From an uncultured Eubacteriales bacterium (GTDB taxonomy: Bacteria > Bacillota > Clostridia > Oscillospirales > UMGS1783): DNA of 64,000 bases. The position numbers and the translations under genes are program-made. This document shows, one piece after another, positions 53,116 to 60,808 of this stretch. The DNA lies in the NCBI GenBank assembly GCA_934456365.1, contig CAKSHC010000004.1, positions 62,001 to 126,000 on the forward strand, in the 5' to 3' direction. The notes beneath the pieces are model-generated. The model had not been told where the DNA came from and made no database searches. It was given only the letters and a program-made list of their open reading frames with translations. Position 1 is the stretch's first letter. Every line of letters begins with the position of its first letter.

Positions 53116-53228
53116 ATATGTGGGGATGGAAATAGGGGGAAAGGCTCGCATCGGCTTTGTCGGGAGAAAGCCCGGAAGAGAATCCATGGGCGGGGGCTGA
53201 GAGGAAAAAAGGAGGAGGAAAGAGAATG

Positions 53229-53260
53229 AAAAGGCTCCTCGGGGATTCCCGAGGAGCCTT
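53229..53260 (-). terminator. Terminator of serC-serA
   Basis: AAGGCTCCTCGGG and CCCGAGGAGCCTT form a 13-base stem; on the minus strand TTTTC follows. Confidence 0.9.
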
Positions 53261-53272
53261 CGCATTTGTTTT

Positions 53273-54436
53273 TCAGCGGATCACGCGGACGCGGATGACG
53301 CCGTCGATGGCTTTGATGGCGTTGACAATGGCATCGTTGACCTCGCCGTCGGCATCGATGAGGGTGTAGGCGATTTCGCCGCGGCTCTTATTGAGGAGGT
53401 TGGCGATGTTGAGGCCGGCGTCGCCGAAGAGGGCGGAGAAGCGGCTGAGCATCTGCGGCACATTGTGGTGGATGATGCAGACACGCTGCGCGTCGGAGGG
53501 GGGCATTTCCACCGAGGGGAGGTTGACGGAATTGACGATGTTGCCGTAGCGGAGGTAGTCGTTCAGTTCCGAGCCGGCCATGGCGGCGCAGTTTTCTTCA
53601 CTTTCGGGGGTGGAGGCGCCGAGGTGGGGAATGGGGATCACGCCGGTCAGACCGAGGATGGATTCATCGGGGAAGTCGGTCACATAGCGGGCGATTTTCC
53701 CGGAGGCGAGGCCGTCCTTGAGGGCCTGGGTATCGACCAGGGCGCCGCGGGCGAAGTTGAGGATCCGCACCCCGTCTTTGCAATGGGCGAGGGCTTCGGC
53801 GTTGATGGTGCCGCGGGTGGAATCCATGAGCGGCAGGTGAAGGGTGATATAATCGCAGTTTTTATAGAGCTCGTCGAGAGAGGAAACGTGGACCACGCGG
53901 CGGTCGAGCCCCCAGGCGGATTTGACCGAGATATAGGGGTCGTAGCCCAGAACGTGCATGCCGAGGTGCTGGGCGGCGTTGGCCACCATGACGCCGATGG
54001 CGCCCAGGCCGATCACGCCGAGCGTTTTCCCGGCGACTTCCGGGCCGACAAACTGGTTCTTGCCCTTTTCCACCAGCTTGGCCACGCCCTCCTGCCCCTG
54101 CAGGCTTTTGACCCACTCGATCCCGCCGACCACATCGCGGGAGGCGAGCAGAAGCCCGGCCAGCACCAGCTCCTTGACGGCGTTGGCGTTGGCGCCGGGG
54201 GTGTTGAACACGACGATGCCGCGCTTGGCGCAGTCTTCCACCGGGATGTTGTTGACCCCGGCGCCGGCGCGGGCGATGGCGAGCAGGTTCCCGCCGAATT
54301 CCATATTGTGCAGGTCGGCCGAGCGGACCAGCATACCGTCGGGATTTTCGAGGTCTTCGCCGATCTGGTAATCCGCCGGGTTGAGCGCGTCGAGCCCGAC
54401 CTTGGCGATTTTATTCATCAAACGAATACGATACAT
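53273..54436 (-). CDS. serA: D-3-phosphoglycerate dehydrogenase with ACT domain
   Basis: This enzyme makes the first step of serine synthesis, 3-phosphoglycerate to 3-phosphohydroxypyruvate. The 387-residue product has the NAD-binding loop (GVIGLGAIGVMVANAA, about 146-161) and the catalytic Arg/Glu/His region (ILNFARGALVDT; PHLGASTPESEENC). Residues ~315-387 form an ACT regulatory domain, likely for serine feedback. It lies 11 bases after serC in a minus-strand operon. Confidence 0.96.
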   Translation of the reverse strand: MYRIRLMNKIAKVGLDALNPADYQIGEDLENPDGMLVRSADLHNMEFGGNLLAIARAGAGVNNIPVEDCAKRGIVVFNTPGANANAVKELVLAGLLLASRDVVGGIEWVKSLQGQEGVAKLVEKGKNQFVGPEVAGKTLGVIGLGAIGVMVANAAQHLGMHVLGYDPYISVKSAWGLDRRVVHVSSLDELYKNCDYITLHLPLMDSTRGTINAEALAHCKDGVRILNFARGALVDTQALKDGLASGKIARYVTDFPDESILGLTGVIPIPHLGASTPESEENCAAMAGSELNDYLRYGNIVNSVNLPSVEMPPSDAQRVCIIHHNVPQMLSRFSALFGDAGLNIANLLNKSRGEIAYTLIDADGEVNDAIVNAIKAIDGVIRVRVIR

Positions 54437-54447
54437 GGGCGGTCTCC

Positions 54448-55536
54448 TTATTTTTTGGGATTCTGGGCGGCGAATTCTTTCATGAAGGCCACCAGTTTTT
54501 CGACTCCTTCGATCGGCATGGCGTTGTAGATCGAGGCGCGCATTCCGCCGACCGAGCGGTGCCCCTTGATGTTTTTGAGGCCGTTCTTTCCGGCTTCGGC
54601 GGCAAATTTCTTATCCAGCTCGGGATCGCCGGTCACGAAGGTGACGTTCATCATGGAGCGGGATTCCTTTTCCACCGGGGCGAGGTAATAGCTCTGGCTG
54701 TCGAGATAATCATAGAGCACGGCGCATTTTTTCTCGTTGAAGGCCTTGCGGGCTTCAAGGCCGCCGTTGTCCAGCAGCCACTGGAACATCAGTCCGGCCA
54801 TATAGATGGCAAAGCAGGGCGGGGTATTGTACATCGAATCGTTGTCGGCCATGAGCTTCCAATCGAGCATGGCCGGGGTTTCGGGGCGGGCATGGCCGAG
54901 CAGGTCCTCGCGGACGATGACGATGGTCAGCCCGGCGGGGGCGACGTTTTTCTGGGCGCCGGCATAGATCACGCCGAAGCGGCTCACATCCACCGGCTCC
55001 GAGAGGATGCAGGAGGAGAGGTCGGCCACGAGGGGGATGCTGCCGGTATCGGGGATATAGGGATATTTCGTGCCGTAGATGGTGTTGTTGAAGCAGATAT
55101 GGACATAGTCGGCATCATCCCGGAAGTCTTCGCGGGATACGCGGGGGACATAGCTGTTGTTTTTATCCTCGGACGAGGCGACGATGCGGATGTCGCCATA
55201 CTTTTGGGCTTCCTTGGCGGCTTTTTTGGAAAACTGGCCGGAAACGATATAATCGGCCTTGCCCGAGCCGTTGAGCAGATTCAGAGGCACCGAGGCAAAC
55301 TGGGTGGAGGCGCCGCCCTGCAGGAAGAGCACCTTATAGTTTTCGGGAATATTCATCAGAAGCCGCAGGTCGGCTTCGGCCTTTTGGATGATGGCTTCGA
55401 AGTCGGGGGATCGATGACTCATCTCCATCACAGACATGCCGGAGCTTCCGTAGCAGCAAAGCTCGCTTGCTGCCTTCTCCAGAATCGGCAGCGGTAGCAT
55501 CGACGGACCGGCCGAGAAATTATACACTCTTTCCAT
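54448..55536 (-). CDS. serC: Phosphoserine aminotransferase
   Basis: SerC transaminates phosphohydroxypyruvate with glutamate to phosphoserine. The 362-residue product starts MERVYNFSAGPSMLPLP, the family N-terminus. The PLP lysine is in YAGAQKNVAPAG (about residue 195). Operon order serC-serA; a phosphoserine phosphatase (serB) is not nearby. Confidence 0.97.
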   Translation of the reverse strand: MERVYNFSAGPSMLPLPILEKAASELCCYGSSGMSVMEMSHRSPDFEAIIQKAEADLRLLMNIPENYKVLFLQGGASTQFASVPLNLLNGSGKADYIVSGQFSKKAAKEAQKYGDIRIVASSEDKNNSYVPRVSREDFRDDADYVHICFNNTIYGTKYPYIPDTGSIPLVADLSSCILSEPVDVSRFGVIYAGAQKNVAPAGLTIVIVREDLLGHARPETPAMLDWKLMADNDSMYNTPPCFAIYMAGLMFQWLLDNGGLEARKAFNEKKCAVLYDYLDSQSYYLAPVEKESRSMMNVTFVTGDPELDKKFAAEAGKNGLKNIKGHRSVGGMRASIYNAMPIEGVEKLVAFMKEFAAQNPKK

Positions 55537-55555
55537 TGCAAACCCTCCTCAATCG

Positions 55556-55603
55556 AATGTTGGACATTAAAAATATTATAGTAATTCGGGGAGGGAAAGT
55601 CAA
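55556..55603 (-). promoter_or_regulatory. serC promoter with leader palindrome
   Basis: On the minus strand TTGACT (55598-55603) and TATAAT (55575-55580) are 17 bases apart. Downstream, AATGT-N3-ACATT (55556-55568) lies between the start point and the ribosome-binding site and may be an operator. Confidence 0.8.
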
Positions 55604-55635
55604 GCTGTTTTAGCGTAGTAAAGCAATGTTTTCCT

Positions 55636-57906
55636 TCAGCGGCGGCGCAGGCGGCACAGCACCAATGTGCGGTCGTCCTCGGGCGTGGGGAGGGTGTTTA
55701 AAATTTCGTGCGCCAGCTCGCTCAAGGGCTGCGAGGCGCCGTGCAGGAGGCGGGTTTTCTGCTCATGGCCGAGCTCCACGCCGTCGCTGGCGAGGACAAG
55801 GAGGTCGCCCGCCTTGAGGCGGAAGCTGCGGTGGAGGAAGCGGCTGTCTGCCAGGATGCCGAGGGGGAGGGAGGAGCAGGGGATCTCGTAGAATTTTCCG
55901 CCGCGCAGCAGGAGGGTGGGGGCGGCGCCGGATTTATAGAGGTCGGCGCGGCCGGTGGTGAGGTCCAGGGTGCAGAGGTCGAGGGTGGAGAAGCTTTGCT
56001 CGTCGTCCGAGAGCATGAGGGTGGAATTGAGCAGGGGGAGGGCCTTTTCGGGGGCGAAGCCGCCGTCGAGGAGGGCTCGCAGGAGGGAGCCGGTGAGGTC
56101 GGCCTGCCGGTGGGCCGAGAGGCCGCTTCCCATGCCGTCGGCGAGCGACAGGACGCGCCGGGCGGGCGGCAGGCGATAGAGGGTGAAGACGTCGCCGCAG
56201 ATCGATTCGCCCGGCTTGCAGACCTGCGCCGCGCCGGTTTCGAGGGCCAGGCGCTCTCTTGGACCGAGCAGGAGCTCCCAGCCCTCGCGGCTTTCCGAGA
56301 GGGAGAGGACGGCGAGCGGGGCGGCGAGGAGGGAGGAGAGATCGGCCAGCGTTTGGCGTTCGGCGGGCGAGCGGGAGCCGCGCAGGCGGGCGGAGAGGGT
56401 GAGGCTGCCGGAGGGATCGGTGTAGACAAACAGCGCGTCGACGCGCCAGCCGCGCGAGAGGAAATATTCGCCGGCGCGGGCCGAGAGGGCTTCGTCGAAA
56501 TGGAGGGGATCGCCGATCTGGCTGCCGAGGGAGGAGAGGTAGTCGGACAGGGAGGCAAACTGGGCGGCGAGGACCGTGCGGTTGCGCTGGGCGTTGCAGG
56601 CGTGCTCGTCGAGCGCGCGGGCGCGGGCGCCGATCTCGTTGAAGATGGAAAGGAGACGGTCCGGCTGGAGGCAGCGGGCGGAGAAGTAGGGAGGGAGGTC
56701 GCTGCGGAGGATTTCGCGCTCGCGCATCAGCACCCGGCCTTTGGCGAAGACGTCGGCGGTGTCGGCGCTTTCCTCGCCGTAGCAGCGAAGGGCGCGCGGG
56801 CAGCCCTTGCAGAGCGCTCCCGTTTTTTCGCGCAGAAGGCGCTCGGGGTCTACTGCCTCGGGGGGCGCGGGAGAGAGCAGGGCCGAGAGCCGCCCGAGCT
56901 GGCGGGAGGCGGTTTGCAGCGAGGTATCGAGGTAGCGGCAGAGGGTTTGGGCCCGGCCGTCGGCGCCGTCGCGCAGGCGCAGGCGCTGGGTGAGGCTCAG
57001 GAGCAGCCGCTCGGGCAGGAGCAGAAAGAGGGTGGACGAGAGGGAGCCCTCGCAGAGGGTGGCGAGCGTTTGGAGGGAGGGATTGAGATAAAAGGCGATC
57101 ACGCTGACCCCGAAGAGGAAGGCTGCGGCGGTGATCCGGCGGCGGCGCGTGCCGCAGAGCCCGGCGGCGATGCCGCCCACCGCGTAGGCGGCGATGATGT
57201 GGGTGGGGGCCTGCGGGGCGAAGGAGAGGATGACCCCCGCCATCACGCCGGCCATGCCGCCCGCGGCCGCGCCCGAAACGGCGCCGAGCGTCAGGATCAG
57301 CAGCATGCCGACAATGCGCGCCGGGGCGACCCCATAAATGGAGAAGGAGGCGAGCGGCAGCAGGAGCAGGCAGCCGGTCAGCAAAAGGGCGGCGCATTCG
57401 GTTTGCGTGACGCCGGTGCGGCCCACGGCGGGGCTTTCGAGGGCCGGGAGCGAGCGCGAGGCCAAAAGGGCATACAGCACGCCGCAGACCACGCCGGCGG
57501 CTCCCGTGAGGAGATCGAAGACCAGAAAGCCCGAGAAGGAAGCGATCAGCACCTGCCCGAGGATCAGACCGCCCGCGCAGGAGATCCCGGTGAGGGCGCG
57601 CCGGGAAAGACGGGGAAGCAGGGCGGCCAGCAGCGCGCGCAGCCCCAGAGCGAAGCAGAGCCCGCCCAGCAGGCAGAGCCCGTTTCGGCCCGAGGCGGCG
57701 TAGCCGGCGGCGGCGCCGAGCGCCAGCGCGATCCGGGAGAGGAGATCGTCCGGATAGAGAGCGGCAGCCGCGACGCCGAAGGGAGTCAGCGAGAAGGGAA
57801 GGGCGGCCAGCGAGGCAAGAGCCCCGGCGACCCCGAAGAAGAAAAAGCGCAGAATGGACGGAAGCCGCAGGGGCTTGTCCTTTGTCTTTCGTTGCAGTTC
57901 GATCAT
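55636..57906 (-). CDS. spoIIE: Stage II sporulation protein E (PP2C phosphatase)
   Basis: SpoIIE dephosphorylates the anti-sigma antagonist SpoIIAA to activate sigma-F in the forespore, and helps asymmetric division. The 756-residue product has about ten N-terminal membrane helices (residues ~15-300), a central cytoplasmic region with a Cys cluster (CKGCPRALRCYG, about 365) and a C-terminal PP2C domain with metal Asp residues (LADGMGSG near 575; ASDGVE near 725). It is somewhat shorter than the ~830-residue Bacillus protein. The promoter upstream has an unusual long spacer. Confidence 0.95.
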   Translation of the reverse strand: MIELQRKTKDKPLRLPSILRFFFFGVAGALASLAALPFSLTPFGVAAAALYPDDLLSRIALALGAAAGYAASGRNGLCLLGGLCFALGLRALLAALLPRLSRRALTGISCAGGLILGQVLIASFSGFLVFDLLTGAAGVVCGVLYALLASRSLPALESPAVGRTGVTQTECAALLLTGCLLLLPLASFSIYGVAPARIVGMLLILTLGAVSGAAAGGMAGVMAGVILSFAPQAPTHIIAAYAVGGIAAGLCGTRRRRITAAAFLFGVSVIAFYLNPSLQTLATLCEGSLSSTLFLLLPERLLLSLTQRLRLRDGADGRAQTLCRYLDTSLQTASRQLGRLSALLSPAPPEAVDPERLLREKTGALCKGCPRALRCYGEESADTADVFAKGRVLMREREILRSDLPPYFSARCLQPDRLLSIFNEIGARARALDEHACNAQRNRTVLAAQFASLSDYLSSLGSQIGDPLHFDEALSARAGEYFLSRGWRVDALFVYTDPSGSLTLSARLRGSRSPAERQTLADLSSLLAAPLAVLSLSESREGWELLLGPRERLALETGAAQVCKPGESICGDVFTLYRLPPARRVLSLADGMGSGLSAHRQADLTGSLLRALLDGGFAPEKALPLLNSTLMLSDDEQSFSTLDLCTLDLTTGRADLYKSGAAPTLLLRGGKFYEIPCSSLPLGILADSRFLHRSFRLKAGDLLVLASDGVELGHEQKTRLLHGASQPLSELAHEILNTLPTPEDDRTLVLCRLRRR

Positions 57907-57925
57907 AAAAGCACCTCCTGGGCTC

Positions 57926-57958
57926 AGTATAGCCGGGAAGGAGACCGAATCCTGTCAA
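57926..57958 (-). promoter_or_regulatory. spoIIE promoter with 21-base spacer
   Basis: On the minus strand TTGACA (57953-57958) and TATACT (57926-57931) are separated by 21 bases, and the gene starts 20 bases after the -10. A long spacer of this size is the hallmark of the Spo0A-activated, sigma-A-dependent spoIIE promoter of Bacillus subtilis. A possible degenerate 0A box, TTTTGTCAAC, lies about 25 bases further upstream (near 57983-57992). Confidence 0.75.
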
Positions 57959-57983
57959 TGCGTGGGAAGATTTTGAAAAAGTG

Positions 57984-58012
57984 TTGACAAAAGGGGAGGA
58001 GGCTGGTATACT
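57984..58012 (+). promoter_or_regulatory. Promoter of infC-rpmI-rplT
   Basis: TTGACA and TATACT are separated by exactly 17 bases. It is divergent from the spoIIE promoter. Confidence 0.92.
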
Positions 58013-58019
58013 AATGGGG

Positions 58020-58136
58020 CAATAAAGCAGAACATCCCGTTCTCACCGCCCGAGGGAGCCTTGTGCGGTCAATAGCAAGCCGGATCGCCGGTTTTTTGGT
58101 GCGGGATGGAATTCCGCGCTTTTTTCTATTTGGGAG
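58020..58136 (+). promoter_or_regulatory. L20-type leader with intrinsic terminator before infC
   Basis: The ~120-base untranslated leader holds TTCTCACCGCCC, a GCGGTCAATAGCAAGCCGG stretch, a CCGG-ATCG-CCGG hairpin followed by TTTTTT, and a second hairpin (58099-58119) followed by a run of T. The layout resembles the Firmicutes ribosomal protein L20 leader, in which L20 binding favours termination. The assignment rests on position and remembered motifs. Confidence 0.75.
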
Positions 58137-58145
58137 GTGTTATTC

Positions 58146-58664
58146 ATCAAGACGAAAGATCTGCCGATCAACGAAATGATTGCGGCAAAGGAGGTTCGCA
58201 CCATTGGTGCGGACGGCGCTCAGCTGGGCATTCTTCCGACCCGTCAGGCCCTGGCGCTGGCCGAGGAGGCCGGGCTGGACCTTGTGATGATCGCCCCGCA
58301 GGCGGCTCCGCCTGTCTGCCGGATCATGGACTACGGCAAGTACCTTTTCGAGCAGCAGAAGAGAGATAAGGAGCAGCGCAAGAATCAGAAGACCGTTGAG
58401 GTCAAGGAGATTCAGCTGTCCTGCAAAATTGAAGACAACGACGTGAACACCAAAGCCACGCATGCCCGGCGGTTTCTGACCGACGGGAACCGGGTGAAGG
58501 TGGTCGTCCGGTTCCGCGGCCGCGAGATGGCGCACACCGAGATCGGTGCGCAGCTTCTGGAGAAGTTTGCCGAGCGGCTGGCCGATGTCGGCGTCGTGGA
58601 TAAGCCCGCCAAGCTTGAGGGACGCAATATGGTGATGTTCCTCGCGGCCAAGGCTGCCAAATAA
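58146..58664 (+). CDS. infC: Translation initiation factor IF-3 (non-standard AUC start)
   Basis: IF-3 prevents subunit joining and proofreads start codons. The conserved N-terminus [20 protein letters not shown] is directly preceded by an in-frame ATC at 58146, eight bases from GGGAGG. The only other upstream candidate, a GTG at 58137, overlaps that Shine-Dalgarno sequence. An AUC start fits the known infC rule that a rare start codon lets IF-3 repress its own translation. The product is 172 residues with both IF-3 domains, the C-terminal one starting near [18 protein letters not shown]. Confidence 0.93.
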   Translation: MKTKDLPINEMIAAKEVRTIGADGAQLGILPTRQALALAEEAGLDLVMIAPQAAPPVCRIMDYGKYLFEQQKRDKEQRKNQKTVEVKEIQLSCKIEDNDVNTKATHARRFLTDGNRVKVVVRFRGREMAHTEIGAQLLEKFAERLADVGVVDKPAKLEGRNMVMFLAAKAAK

Positions 58665-58693
58665 GTACAATTGAAACGAGAGGAGTTTCTGAG

Positions 58694-58891
58694 ATGCCCA
58701 AGCTGAAGACGCACTCCGGTGCAAAAAAGAGATTCAACCTGACCAAAAACGGGAAGGTCAAGAGAGCCCATGCCTACAAGTCGCACATTCTGAACAAGAA
58801 GTCCACCAAGCGCAAAAGAGGCCTGCGCAAAGCCGCTTATGCCGATCGCACCAATACCTACGCGATCAAGCGTCTGATCCCCTATAAATAA
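58694..58891 (+). CDS. rpmI: 50S ribosomal protein L35
   Basis: The 65-residue basic protein [20 protein letters not shown] is the standard L35 N-terminus, ending KRLIPYK. It lies between infC and rplT, the universal order. Confidence 0.97.
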   Translation: MPKLKTHSGAKKRFNLTKNGKVKRAHAYKSHILNKKSTKRKRGLRKAAYADRTNTYAIKRLIPYK

Positions 58892-58919
58892 TCAGAAAGA
58901 TACGAAGGAGTTGTTATAA

Positions 58920-59288
58920 ATGGCAAGAGTGAAAGGCGCAATGGCCACCCGTAAGCGCAGAAATCGCATCATGAAGCAGGCCAAGGGCTTCTGGGGCGCA
59001 AAGAGCAAGCAGTTCCGCACCGCGAATATTGCCGTGATGCGTTCTATGGCGAACGCCTACATCGGCAGAAAGCATAAGAAGAGAGACTTCCGTCGCCTCT
59101 GGATCACCCGTATCAACGCGGCAGCCAAGCAGTGCGGCATGAATTATTCCACCCTGATGCACGGGCTCAAGCTCGCCAAGATCGATCTGAACCGCAAGAT
59201 GCTCGCCGAGATCGCCGTCAGCGATATGGCTGCTTTCAAGGCTCTGGCCGAGAAGGCTCAGAAGGCCATCGACAAGGCCTCGAAATAA
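58920..59288 (+). CDS. rplT: 50S ribosomal protein L20
   Basis: L20 is essential for early large-subunit assembly and in Firmicutes represses this operon through the leader RNA. The 122-residue product starts [20 protein letters not shown], then [15 protein letters not shown]. It is basic and of normal length. Confidence 0.98.
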   Translation: MARVKGAMATRKRRNRIMKQAKGFWGAKSKQFRTANIAVMRSMANAYIGRKHKKRDFRRLWITRINAAAKQCGMNYSTLMHGLKLAKIDLNRKMLAEIAVSDMAAFKALAEKAQKAIDKASK

Positions 59289-59353
59289 GCGAAAAGCCGC
59301 TTCGAAAGAAGCGACCGTTTGGGGAAATCCGGATTCGGATCAAGGGAAATGAG

Positions 59354-59393
59354 GAAGGCGCGGCAGGCTTGCCGCGCCTTCTCTTTTTTGCCT
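59354..59393. terminator. Shared terminator of rplT (+) and spoVT (-)
   Basis: GAAGGCGCGGCA and TGCCGCGCCTTC form a 12-base stem followed on the plus strand by TCTTTTTTG. A smaller GCTTC-GAAA-GAAGC hairpin lies at about 59299-59314. Confidence 0.85.
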
Positions 59394-59400
59394 GTTTGGC

Positions 59401-59940
59401 TTATGCTTCCACCACTCCGCCGAGCAGCTGCGAGAGCATGGCGCAAAGGTGCATGTCCTCGGAGGAGCAGGGGGAATCGCCGTCGGAGAGCAGGACCACG
59501 GCCCCCACGCAGTCGCTGCCCGAAACGATGGGCTCGGCGGCGGTGATGGCTGTGCTTCGGTCTCCGGTTAAGGGTACGCGCGCCTTTTCGCCGGAGCGAT
59601 GGGCGTAGCGCGTGCGGCGCTGCATGAGGTCGCTGAGGGCGTCGGAAACGCTTTTGTCGGCGTATTCCCGCTTCGGCAGGCCGCAGACGGCCAGGACCGT
59701 GTCCCGGTCGCAGATGCCGGCAGCCTTTCCGGTGGCCTTGGAAAGCGCGTCGGCATAGATCTGCATGGCGCGGCCGCTGCCCTCCATGACCGAATATTTT
59801 TTGAAGATGACCTCCCCCTCGGAGTTGGTGAAAATCTCCAGAGGGTCGCCCTCGCGGATGCGCATGGTGCGGCGAATTTCCTTGGGGATGACGACCCGCC
59901 CCAGGTCGTCGATCCTCCTGACGATACCGGTTGCTTTCAT
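59401..59940 (-). CDS. spoVT: Stage V sporulation protein T (AbrB-type regulator)
   Basis: SpoVT tunes sigma-G-dependent forespore genes. The 179-residue product has an N-terminal swapped-hairpin AbrB domain (MKATGIVRRIDDLGRVVIPK, residues 1-50) and a C-terminal GAF-like domain (about 55-178). Length and N-terminus match SpoVT closely. It is monocistronic and convergent with rplT. Confidence 0.95.
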   Translation of the reverse strand: MKATGIVRRIDDLGRVVIPKEIRRTMRIREGDPLEIFTNSEGEVIFKKYSVMEGSGRAMQIYADALSKATGKAAGICDRDTVLAVCGLPKREYADKSVSDALSDLMQRRTRYAHRSGEKARVPLTGDRSTAITAAEPIVSGSDCVGAVVLLSDGDSPCSSEDMHLCAMLSQLLGGVVEA

Positions 59941-59974
59941 TTATTTCAAATCCCTTCGCTTGATTTTGCACCGT

Positions 59975-60004
59975 TAGTATTTGACGATCTGCAAAATTTA
60001 TGTA
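59975..60004 (-). promoter_or_regulatory. Possible sigma-G-type promoter of spoVT
   Basis: On the minus strand TACATA and AATACTA are 17 bases apart, resembling the forespore sigma-G pattern (-10 CATACTA with one mismatch). spoVT is sigma-G-dependent in Bacillus. No sigma-A promoter was seen. Confidence 0.4.
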
Positions 60005-60051
60005 AGCGAACCGAAATTTCCCGGTTTGGTCGTTTTTCATAAAAATGCGCG

Positions 60052-60107
60052 TTTTACCTCCTTTTTACAAAAGGAGGATGGTGAAATTGATACGGGCGCG
60101 GTATAAT
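60052..60107 (+). promoter_or_regulatory. Pho box and promoter of phoP-phoR
   Basis: Two TTTTAC direct repeats begin 11 bases apart (60052 and 60063), the period recognised by PhoP-type regulators. TATAAT follows at 60102, with TTGATA nine bases before it and no -35 box at the normal distance. The layout is the same as at 63124-63178. Confidence 0.75.
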
Positions 60108-60133
60108 AAAGCCAAAAGAAGGAGGGGAATGCG

Positions 60134-60808
60134 ATGATCTACTGCTTGGAAGACGACGACAGCATTCGCGAGCTGATTCTTTACACGCTTAATCTCTCCG
60201 GGCTGCCGGCCCGGGGTTTTTCCGCACCGTCGCTTTTCTGGAAGGCCCTGCGCGAGGAGCTGCCCGAGCTGGTGCTTTTGGACATCATGCTTCCCGAGGA
60301 GGACGGGCTTTCCATCCTGAAAAAGCTGCGGGCCAATCCGGCCACCGCTTCTCTTCCGATTCTGATGACGACCGCCAAGGGCGCCGAATACGACAAGGTG
60401 GTTGGCCTGGATCTGGGGGCCGACGATTATCTGGCCAAGCCCTTTGGTATGATGGAGCTGGTATCGCGCATCAAGGCTCTTTTGCGCCGGACGCAGCGCA
60501 GCGCGCCGCCGGCTCGGCTTTGCTGCGGGGTGCTGGTGCTCGATCCGGATGAGCACAGCGTTTTGCTTTCCGGGGTGCCTTTGGAGCTGACGCTCAAGGA
60601 ATATGAACTGCTGCATTTTCTGATGAAAAACCCGGGCCGCGCCTTTTCCCGCGAGCAGCTTCTGCTCGCCGTTTGGGACAGCTCCTACGCCGGGGAGACC
60701 CGCACGGTCGACGTTCACATCGCCACGCTTCGCCAGAAGCTGGGCGAGGAAGGCCGCCGCATTGCCACGGTGCGCGGGGTTGGCTATAAATGGGAGGCAA
60801 AGGAATGA
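60134..60808 (+). CDS. phoP: PhoB/PhoP-type response regulator
   Basis: The 224-residue OmpR-family regulator has a receiver domain with phosphoacceptor D50 (LLDIMLPEEDG), acidic D7/D8 and K102 (LAKPFGM). The C-terminal winged helix (about 130-222) ends TVRGVGYKWEAKE. It overlaps phoR by four bases. The Pho-type direct repeat upstream and the Na/Pi gene downstream support phosphate-starvation control with positive autoregulation. Confidence 0.88.
   Translation: MIYCLEDDDSIRELILYTLNLSGLPARGFSAPSLFWKALREELPELVLLDIMLPEEDGLSILKKLRANPATASLPILMTTAKGAEYDKVVGLDLGADDYLAKPFGMMELVSRIKALLRRTQRSAPPARLCCGVLVLDPDEHSVLLSGVPLELTLKEYELLHFLMKNPGRAFSREQLLLAVWDSSYAGETRTVDVHIATLRQKLGEEGRRIATVRGVGYKWEAKE

Noticed and set aside
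55708..57987. Long open frame on the plus strand opposite spoIIE
   Set aside because: It is an Ala/Gly/Glu-rich antisense shadow of a clear SpoIIE gene, with no family resemblance.
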